In this document: positions 8,233 through 12,314 of the stretch, one piece after another
How positions within the stretch are numbered: the first letter of the stretch is position 1
Layout of the letters: the number at the start of each line of letters is the position of its first letter
Assembly (NCBI GenBank): GCA_040766985.1
Contig: JAXGPL010000034.1
Span: 1 to 12,314, forward strand
Reading direction: 5' to 3'
Origin: JAXGPL01 sp040766985
GTDB taxonomy: Bacteria; Bacillota; Sulfobacillia; JAUYEG01
DNA length: 12,314 nt
Program-made: the position numbers and the translations under genes
Notes under the pieces: generated by a model
The model's input: the letters and a program-made list of their open reading frames with translations, nothing else
Database searches by the model: none
Told to the model about the DNA's origin: nothing

Positions 8233-9110
8233 GGCCCTTCGGCAAGGTCGCCGCCGGCCTGCTAGTTATTGCTGTGGGGTTGGTGTTCCTCGCGGCCAAC
8301 CTGGGCTGGTTCGAAGTCGAGGTGTGGGGGATTCTAGGTAGATTCTGGCCCGTCCTGTTGATCGGGGCGGGGGTCGTCGTGCTCACCGGCGGCAGGCTCG
8401 GCACAGCTATCGTCCTGGTTCTGGCCGCGGTCGTAGTCCTCTGGCTGTTTGTCGGTCCGCGGAGCGGAGAGATCGCCTTGCAGCATACGGAGATCAGCAG
8501 CACAGGAGAAGAGCCGGAGGTATCCGTCCTCCGGGCGGATATCGACCTGACGGCGGCCCAGGTGAGCACCGCAGGGCCGGGCGGAAGGCTGTTCTATGTC
8601 GGTATCGACCACCGGCCCGGCGGGCTTACGCACTCGTACGAGGCGACAGCCGGCACCGGCAACCTGCGCGTGAATGCGTCGATCGGCATTCCGATCAACA
8701 TCCACACCGGGCGGACTCCGCGGGCGATCCTCGAGTTCCGTGAGGACGTGGCGCTAGACCTCGATCTCAGCCTGACCGCGGGCCAGGCCGATCTCGACCT
8801 CCGCCGCTACAACGTCGAACGCCTCGATGTCCGCGGCGGAGCCGGACAGATCAAGGTCAGGTTCGGCGAACCGCAGGGACAGGTGACCGCGAGGGCCAGC
8901 GTCACCACCGGCGAAGTCGAAGTGTGGGTCCCGCGTGATGCTGCGCTCAGGGTCTCGGGTGGGGTGTCAATCGGCGAGCGGGAGTTTTCAGTCGCAGGCC
9001 TTAGCCGCGTCAACGGCTACTGGCAGGACGAGTCATACGGTACTGCCATGTCGCGGATCGACCTTGAGCTTCAGGCCACGATCGGGCGGGTTTCACTCAA
9101 GCGTTACTAG
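8229..9110 (+). CDS. LiaF-like envelope-stress membrane protein
   Basis: A 293-residue protein. The N-terminus has three hydrophobic segments (about 5-24, 41-53 and 57-76) with the FWPVLLIGAGVVVL motif shared with the C-terminus of the upstream PspC protein. Residues ~98-293 are a beta-rich domain with regular strands (SVLRADIDLTAAQVST, ALDLDLSLTAGQADLDL, LDVRGGAGQIKVRFG, VTTGEVEVWVPRDAALRV), the repeated pattern of LiaF C-terminal or toast-rack domains. In Bacillota LiaF restrains the LiaRS two-component system that answers cell-wall antibiotics; no sensor kinase or regulator is present here. The frame is open 87 bases further upstream, but GTG 8229 overlaps the PspC stop and has GGGAGGG (8214-8220) eight bases before it. 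Transcription should end at the hairpin at 9158-9182, 48 bases after the stop. Confidence 0.85.
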   Translation: MRPFGKVAAGLLVIAVGLVFLAANLGWFEVEVWGILGRFWPVLLIGAGVVVLTGGRLGTAIVLVLAAVVVLWLFVGPRSGEIALQHTEISSTGEEPEVSVLRADIDLTAAQVSTAGPGGRLFYVGIDHRPGGLTHSYEATAGTGNLRVNASIGIPINIHTGRTPRAILEFREDVALDLDLSLTAGQADLDLRRYNVERLDVRGGAGQIKVRFGEPQGQVTARASVTTGEVEVWVPRDAALRVSGGVSIGEREFSVAGLSRVNGYWQDESYGTAMSRIDLELQATIGRVSLKRY

Positions 9111-9157
9111 CGGCGTAGGAGGCCGCGACGGGGCAAGGATCAGCGTGCCACAGCAAA

Positions 9158-9188
9158 GGGCCCGGCACAGAATGCCGGGCCCATTTTT
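9158..9188. terminator. Intrinsic terminator between convergent genes
   Basis: GGGCCCGGCA (9158-9167), loop CAGAA, then TGCCGGGCCC (9173-9182) make a perfect 10-bp stem followed on the plus strand by ATTTTT (9183-9188). This is a strong rho-independent terminator for the PspC/LiaF-like pair. On the minus strand the same stem is followed by only three T residues, so it may weakly stop the FmdB-family transcript too, whose gene ends at 9209. Confidence 0.92.
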
Positions 9189-9208
9189 GGATGACGGTAT
9201 CCCGCCGC

Positions 9209-9487
9209 TTATTCGCTCGCCGCGGCCTTGGACTCGCTTTTGGGCGCGTCGGTTGCCGCCGGCGCGGCAGCGTCGGCCGTCGCGGGCTCCGCGGAAGCCT
9301 TGCGGCCGCCGCTGGGGTAGTCGTTGACGTGGAATCCCGGACCCTTGAACTGAATCGAAAGCTTGCGTGGAATCAGCTTCTTGACTGGTTGGCCACAGGT
9401 TGGGCAACTGGTCAAGGCGTCATCGGTGATCCGCTGCTCAACCTCAAAGTGGCCGCACTTGGGGCACTTATACTCGTACGTCGGCAT
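9209..9487 (-). CDS. FmdB-family zinc ribbon protein
   Basis: A 92-residue protein. It begins MPTYEYKCPKCGHFEVEQRI, the signature of FmdB-type (formamidase regulator-like) putative regulatory proteins. Four cysteines, C8-x2-C11 and C28-x2-C31, form one zinc ribbon. KLSIQFKGPGFHVNDY (residues ~48-63) is the conserved second part of the family. The last ~30 residues are a low-complexity Ala/Ser/Glu tail that is probably disordered. The family is widespread and its role is mostly unproven; a regulatory name comes from one operon in Methylophilus. The ATG at 9487 has AAGGAGG seven bases upstream. A consensus promoter at 9525-9553 gives a leader of about 30 bases, so the longer open frame to 9715 is not the real start. 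It is alone in its unit and divergent from the glcDE fusion. Confidence 0.92.
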   Translation of the reverse strand: MPTYEYKCPKCGHFEVEQRITDDALTSCPTCGQPVKKLIPRKLSIQFKGPGFHVNDYPSGGRKASAEPATADAAAPAATDAPKSESKAAASE

Positions 9488-9524
9488 CTGTGGGCCTCCT
9501 TGCCGCGGTGTGTTACATAATGCC

Positions 9525-9553
9525 TGTATACGCCCAGGAATGGCGGTTGTCAA
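9525..9553 (-). promoter_or_regulatory. Sigma-70-type promoter for the FmdB-family gene
   Basis: Read on the minus strand, a perfect -35 TTGACA (9553-9548) is followed after exactly 17 bp by TATACA (9530-9525), one to two changes from TATAAT. Transcription should start near 9518, about 30 bases before the ATG at 9487. Confidence 0.8.
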
Positions 9554-9601
9554 GAACCCCCGGGAGCGCGGACCCCGGAGAGGTTTCGAGCCGCTCACAT
9601 T

Positions 9602-9644
9602 GAAACCCCCTTCAAACGTTGTGCGGTCTCGGAACGGGGGTTTC
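9602..9644 (+). promoter_or_regulatory. Stable hairpin just upstream of the glcDE start
   Basis: GAAACCCCC (9602-9610) is perfectly complementary to GGGGGTTTC (9636-9644). The stem continues with TTC (9611-9613) against GAA (9632-9634) if C9635 is bulged, giving 12 base pairs around an 18-base loop. It ends seven bases before the TTG at 9651 and buries the only G-rich sequence (GGGGG) that could act as a ribosome site. It could be a translational control element, an operator, or a chance structure. Confidence 0.45.
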
Positions 9645-9650
9645 TGCGCG

Positions 9651-12212
9651 TTGAGCCTGATCAAGTCCACCTCGCGCTCGGCCATCGGCCGCGAACTTGT
9701 ACGCCTTCTCGGCAATGACGAATTGGTTCTTTCGGGTCCGGGCGACCGGATCGCCTACAGCTACGACGCCACCGGCGACATGGCCTTGCCCGAAGCCGTC
9801 GTCGTCCCGTCGGGAACTGCGGCCGTGGCCAAGGTCATGGCGTGGGCGGCGGCCAGCGGCGTGCCTGTCGTGCCCCGCGGGGCCGGCACCAACCTCAGCG
9901 GGGGCACCGTGCCGATTGCCGGAGGGATCGTGCTTGAGCTATCCAGGCTCGCAAAAGTGCTGTCTACCGACCTCTCCGCCCGCACGGCGGTAGTCGGTCC
10001 GGGGATAACCAACCTCGCGCTTCAGGATTTCCTCGCTCCGCTCGGGTATTGCTTCGCGCCGGATCCGGCAAGCCAAAAGGTTTCCACGCTGGGCGGCAAC
10101 GTGGCCGAAAACGCGGGCGGGCCCCACTGCCTCAAGTACGGCGTCACCGCCGACCATATCCTCGGGCTTGTCGCGGTGCTCGCGGACGGCGAGGTCGTGC
10201 GACTGGGGCAGTACCCCGGCGCCGACCCCGGACTCAACTCCGCGGGCGCCCTCGTAGGCTCCGAGGGCACGCTGGCGGTCTTCACTGAGATCTTGATCCG
10301 GCTCGAACCGCTGCCGCCCGCGGTCAAGACCATCCTGGCGGTATTCGACAGGCTCGAGGACGCCGGGCGTACCGTAAGCGCAATCATCGCCGAGCGTATG
10401 CTTCCCGCGACGCTCGAGCTGATGGACAGGACCACGCTCAACGTGGTTGAGGAGTCGTTCCGCCTCGGCTACCCAACTGACGCGGAGGGCGCCCTGCTGA
10501 TCGAACTGGACGGCCCGGCCCCGGGGCTCGAACGCCAGGCGGCCGCCATCGATGCGATCTGCCGGGATCTGGGTGCGCGCAGTGTGTCGGCCGCGCGAGA
10601 TGAGGACGAGCGGTCCAGGCTGTGGCTTGGCAGGCGTTCGGCATTCGGTGCGCTGGCGAGGCGCAGCCCGATCTACTCCGTGCAGGATGCCACCGTGCCG
10701 CGCGATCGCCTCGTTGAGATAATGCGCCACGTGGAAGAAGTCGGGTCGCGGCACGGGCTGGACATTGCGATTGTGGCCCACGCCGGGGACGGCAATCTGC
10801 ATCCCATCGTGCTGTACGGGGAGCACACGCCCGAGCGGGTGGCAAAGGTCCATCATGCCAACGAGGAGATCCTCCGGCGCGCCGTCGAGATGGGTGGGAC
10901 CATCAGCGGCGAGCACGGCGTGGGCCTTGAAAAACTGGACTTCGTGGCGCTGGCCCTTGACGAACCCGCTCTCGCCCTGATGAGGCGGGTCAAAGGCGCG
11001 TTCGATCCCCAAGGCCGGCTTAACCCGGGCAAGGCAATCCCTCCCGCAAAGACGGCGCCGCCGGGCACAGCGCAGGTTCGCCGACCCGACGCGCCGCTTG
11101 CTCAGCTGGCCGACCAGGTCGGGGAGGCCGTCGCCGGGGGCCGGATGCTGGCCATCGCGGGCGGCGGGTCGCGTCGCCCGTGGGCGCTGGGCGTGGACGG
11201 CCGGGAAGGCGACGATGGAAGAGGGGTCGTGAGCACAGCCGGACTTTTGGGCATCGTCGAACTCGACGCCGCCAATCTTACCGTCCGTGTGCGCGCCGGA
11301 ACAAGTTCGTCCGACCTGCGGGATGCGCTGGACAGGGAAGGCTTTTGGTTGCCGCCGCTGGACCACAACTGGCACGGCACGGTTGGCGGCGACGTCAGCA
11401 CTGCCCACCCGTCACCGTGCGATACCCAGTTGGGCGGCATCGCCCGGTGGGCCCTGGGGGCTGAGATCCTCACCGCGGCAGCCGGAGTCGTCCGCCTCGG
11501 CGGGAAGACACTGAAGAACGTTACCGGCTACAACCTGATGCCGCTCCTTACCGGCAGCTACGGGCAATTGGCGTTGATCGCGGAGGTAACCTTCCGCGTC
11601 TGGCCGAAGCCGGAGTCCGATGTGACGCTCGTGATGCCCCTGGCGGGCGACCCGATCGACCACGCCGTACTCGACCGCCTCGTCAGGAACACGCGGCCGC
11701 TCGCCGTGGCTGCTGGAGGAGGGGGCCTGCCCGGTTGCACGACCGCGGAGCCGCTGCTCCTGGTACGGCTTGCGGGCATGGCCGAGGACGTCGAGTGGTC
11801 CAAAGGTCTTTGGGCGGATCGGTTGCCGGTCCGTGCCCTGCAGCCCTCAGCGGCCCAGAACGCCTGGCGTAGATGGTCGGCTCCGTTCGAGGCAGCCGCC
11901 GAGTCAGGTTTTCTGGCGGGCTTTGCCTGTCCGGCGGCTGCTCTTCCAGGGTGGCTTGCCGACGCAGCAGGCGCGGGGCCGGCGTGGTCCGCGTGCGTGA
12001 TATCGGGCATCGGCCAGGTCGCCGCAACGACGGCGGCATCGGCGGAACGCGATGTCCTGGCGTGGGCGGCGGGCCTGACCCGATTCTCCGGCAGGTGGAG
12101 CAGGCGCGGGGCCGGGTACTCGGTTACCGGCGCTGGACCCGGGGACCGCCGGTTCATGGAGGCCTTCGGCAGTCCAGGGGTATTCGCGCCGCCGGGAGGT
12201 GACGGTAGATGA
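9651..12212 (+). CDS. Fused glycolate oxidase subunits GlcD-GlcE (FAD-linked oxidase)
   Basis: An 853-residue fusion of two flavoproteins. Residues 1-465 are GlcD-like: an FAD-binding type-4 (PCMH) domain with VVPRGAGTNLSGGTVPIAGG (73-92), GGNVAENAGGPHCLKYGVTA (148-167) and GSEGTLAVFTEI (203-214), then the FAD-oxidase C domain with HAGDGNLHP (377-385), SGEHGVGLEK (419-428) and PQGRLNPGKAIP (453-464). After a Pro/Ala linker, residues ~480-853 are GlcE-like: AIAGGGSRRPWALG, the truncated PCMH core GGDVSTAHPSP (579-589) and GGKTLKNVTGYNL (617-629) with TGSYGQLALIAEVTFRVWPKP, closely like E. coli GlcE. Together with GlcF the complex oxidises glycolate to glyoxylate (or D-lactate and other 2-hydroxyacids) and passes electrons toward quinone. 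The TTG at 9651 starts where homology begins; the frame stays open to 9363, but that crosses the fmdB promoter and gene. GTG 9621 is an alternative. The stop overlaps the glcF ATG (ATGA). Confidence 0.88.
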   Translation: MSLIKSTSRSAIGRELVRLLGNDELVLSGPGDRIAYSYDATGDMALPEAVVVPSGTAAVAKVMAWAAASGVPVVPRGAGTNLSGGTVPIAGGIVLELSRLAKVLSTDLSARTAVVGPGITNLALQDFLAPLGYCFAPDPASQKVSTLGGNVAENAGGPHCLKYGVTADHILGLVAVLADGEVVRLGQYPGADPGLNSAGALVGSEGTLAVFTEILIRLEPLPPAVKTILAVFDRLEDAGRTVSAIIAERMLPATLELMDRTTLNVVEESFRLGYPTDAEGALLIELDGPAPGLERQAAAIDAICRDLGARSVSAARDEDERSRLWLGRRSAFGALARRSPIYSVQDATVPRDRLVEIMRHVEEVGSRHGLDIAIVAHAGDGNLHPIVLYGEHTPERVAKVHHANEEILRRAVEMGGTISGEHGVGLEKLDFVALALDEPALALMRRVKGAFDPQGRLNPGKAIPPAKTAPPGTAQVRRPDAPLAQLADQVGEAVAGGRMLAIAGGGSRRPWALGVDGREGDDGRGVVSTAGLLGIVELDAANLTVRVRAGTSSSDLRDALDREGFWLPPLDHNWHGTVGGDVSTAHPSPCDTQLGGIARWALGAEILTAAAGVVRLGGKTLKNVTGYNLMPLLTGSYGQLALIAEVTFRVWPKPESDVTLVMPLAGDPIDHAVLDRLVRNTRPLAVAAGGGGLPGCTTAEPLLLVRLAGMAEDVEWSKGLWADRLPVRALQPSAAQNAWRRWSAPFEAAAESGFLAGFACPAAALPGWLADAAGAGPAWSACVISGIGQVAATTAASAERDVLAWAAGLTRFSGRWSRRGAGYSVTGAGPGDRRFMEAFGSPGVFAPPGGDGR

Positions 12213-12314
12213 GCCTCGCCATTCCTGCCGGACTCCGGGACGCCGCATTGCGCGAGCTGGCCAAATGCAACAAGTGCGGTTTCTGCCAGACCAATTGCCC
12301 GACCTATCTCGCCA
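12209..12314 (+). CDS. glcF: Glycolate oxidase iron-sulfur subunit GlcF, N-terminal part
   Basis: The first 35 codons are visible and the gene runs off the right edge. Residues 20-31 read CNKCGFCQTNCP, a complete C-x2-C-x2-C-x3-CP 4Fe-4S cluster motif, placed where GlcF and related CCG-domain iron-sulfur subunits carry their first cluster. The ATG overlaps the stop of the GlcD-GlcE fusion (ATGA, 12209-12212), and GGGAGGTGA ends six or seven bases upstream, so translation is coupled and strong. The expected remainder, outside the window, is a second 4Fe-4S motif and two CCG domains. Given this context GlcF is the best name; LutA/GlpC-like paralogues share the motif. Confidence 0.85.
   Translation, partial: MSLAIPAGLRDAALRELAKCNKCGFCQTNCPTYLA

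Noticed and set aside
9488..9524. A plus-strand promoter for glcDE (TTGCCG at 9500 with TGTATA at 9525).
   Set aside because: The spacing is 19 bp and both boxes are poor; the AT-rich bases are better used by the strong minus-strand promoter.
9570..9645. A possible tRNA: the sequence AGGTTTCGAGCC reads like a reversed T-arm, and the frame through it spells GFEPLT, as often seen over tRNA genes.
   Set aside because: The T-loop would have C54 in place of T54, one stem pair is mismatched, the acceptor halves do not pair and no D-arm or anticodon arm fits. The region is better explained by the hairpin at 9602-9644.
9363..9650. Open frame extending the GlcDE protein by 96 codons upstream.
   Set aside because: It runs antisense through the FmdB gene and its promoter and has no homology to GlcD; homology begins at the TTG at 9651.
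9939..11408. A 489-codon open frame on the minus strand, antisense to glcDE.
   Set aside because: It is a high-GC shadow of a clearly conserved plus-strand gene; the translation has no family features and no supported start.
1..12314. CRISPR array, insertion sequence, prophage, toxin-antitoxin or defence genes.
   Set aside because: No regularly spaced repeats, transposase, integrase, terminal inverted repeats or recognisable defence domains were seen on either strand.

Overview
The window is 12.3 kb of high-GC bacterial DNA with GTG and TTG starts next to ATG, strong GGAGG-type ribosome sites and tight, sometimes overlapping, gene pairs. A PspC/LiaF-like pair, a GlcD-GlcE fusion followed by GlcF, an FmdB zinc ribbon protein and an SLC13 (DASS) carrier suggest a free-living, respiring bacterium. 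The LiaF-like and DUF6054-like genes hint at a monoderm lineage such as a deep-branching high-GC Bacillota or Actinomycetota. This is inference; the window has no rRNA or other phylogenetic marker gene.

Layout, left to right. (a) 1-238: C-terminal end of a membrane-anchored protein. (b) 874-251, minus strand: a two-gene unit of a small membrane protein and a DUF6054-like protein. (c) 1139-5963: three neighbouring genes that are each recognisable but broken by many frameshifts: an M28-type metallopeptidase (plus), a histidine phosphatase (minus) and a secreted PQQ-repeat/Ig-like protein (plus). Their catalytic and structural motifs survive in fragments that jump between reading frames, and there are few stops inside each fragment. 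The block is therefore either very recently decayed or a stretch of poor sequence. (d) 7503-6097, minus: an intact DASS anion transporter. (e) 7678-9110, plus: a translationally coupled PspC-domain/LiaF-like membrane pair ending at a strong terminator. (f) 9487-9209, minus: an FmdB-family zinc ribbon protein with a textbook -35/-10 promoter. (g) 9651 to the right edge, plus: a GlcD-GlcE fused flavoprotein overlapping by ATGA with glcF, whose first 35 codons are visible.

Functional reading. The right end is a glycolate (or other 2-hydroxyacid) dehydrogenase operon, with two flavin domains in one chain feeding an iron-sulfur subunit. The PspC/LiaF pair looks like an envelope-stress module. The carrier could import or export di- or tricarboxylates, but its second SNT motif reads SGT. 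No mobile element, CRISPR array, tRNA or rRNA was found, and I see no clear new defence or biosynthetic system. The points most worth checking are the indel-dense block, the GlcDE fusion with the hairpin before its start, and the altered carrier motif.
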